Positions 4,962 to 5,038 of a stretch of DNA of 5,038 nt are shown piece after piece. The stretch lies in the NCBI GenBank assembly GCA_027492445.1, contig JAPUES010000277.1, positions 1-5,038 of the forward strand, written 5' to 3'. Below the pieces are notes generated by a model. It had not been told where the DNA came from. It saw nothing but the letters and a program-made list of their open reading frames with translations, and did not search any database. Position numbers and translations under genes: made by a program. This DNA is from Sporomusaceae bacterium (GTDB taxonomy: Bacteria; Bacillota; Negativicutes; DSM-13327). Position 1 is the stretch's first letter; every line of letters begins with the position of its first letter.

Positions 4962-5038
4962 ATGCGACGCATATTATTAGATAACATAAAATCTGAGATG
5001 TATCTATCTAAACCACTTATTGCACCAGATGGCACGAT
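4962..5038 (+). CDS. N-terminus of a probable HD-domain (HD-GYP-like) protein, cut by window edge
   Basis: Only 25 codons are visible, beginning 'MRRILLDNIKSEMYLSKPLI'. The ATG at 4962 is preceded by GAGGGGGT (4947-4954), a good Shine-Dalgarno sequence with 7-base spacing, so the start is well supported. The pattern 'I.SGM.L.KPL....G' is typical of the short N-terminal strand region before many HD-GYP cyclic-di-GMP phosphodiesterases and related HD hydrolases of Firmicutes. Here Glu stands where Gly is usual. The catalytic HD and GYP motifs would lie beyond the edge, so the assignment rests on a short resemblance only. That a gene starts here is much surer than what it encodes. Confidence 0.5.
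   Translation, partial: MRRILLDNIKSEMYLSKPLIAPDGT

Overview
The window looks like chromosomal DNA of a low-GC, endospore-forming Firmicute. The evidence is a compact spoVAC-spoVAD-spoVAE operon, which occurs only in spore formers, together with strong Shine-Dalgarno sites and frequent TTG and GTG starts. The stripped-down three-gene spoVA operon fits Clostridia or Negativicutes (for example Sporomusa/Pelosinus relatives) better than Bacillus. That placement is an impression from protein style, not a computed result.

Layout, left to right. (1) Positions 1-708, plus strand: the 3' part of a gene for a tetratricopeptide-repeat protein, open at the left edge. It ends in a very strong intrinsic terminator whose stem begins inside the stop codon. 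(2) Positions 709-941: a non-coding gap with that terminator and an AT-rich leader containing one weak forespore-type promoter candidate. (3) Positions 942-2793, plus strand: spoVAC, spoVAD and spoVAE, tightly packed and almost certainly one transcript. Two of the three start with TTG. Their products move dipicolinic acid (DPA) into the forespore and release it at germination. (4) Positions 2825-4684, minus strand: a class B penicillin-binding protein 2 (mrdA type), convergent with spoVAE. Its frame is cut by a single TAG at 4247-4249, where PBP2 relatives normally have Glu. Frame and similarity continue perfectly on both sides. (5) Positions 4685-4961: a divergent intergenic region with a good sigma-A-like promoter for the PBP2 gene, an isolated perfect hairpin, and an extended -10 promoter candidate for the next gene. 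(6) Positions 4962-5038, plus strand: the first 25 codons of a protein resembling the N-terminus of HD-domain/HD-GYP phosphohydrolases, cut by the right edge.

The spoVA genes form one functional unit. The PBP2 gene belongs to cell-wall elongation and shares no operon with them. The most notable observation is the PBP2 gene: one in-frame amber codon and an atypical KTS in place of the KTG active-site triad, in an otherwise intact reading frame. This may be a recent nonsense mutation in a dispensable paralogue, a base error in the sequence, or (less likely) amber read-through. I found no CRISPR array, insertion sequence, tRNA, rRNA or convincing riboswitch, and nothing that I would call a new system.
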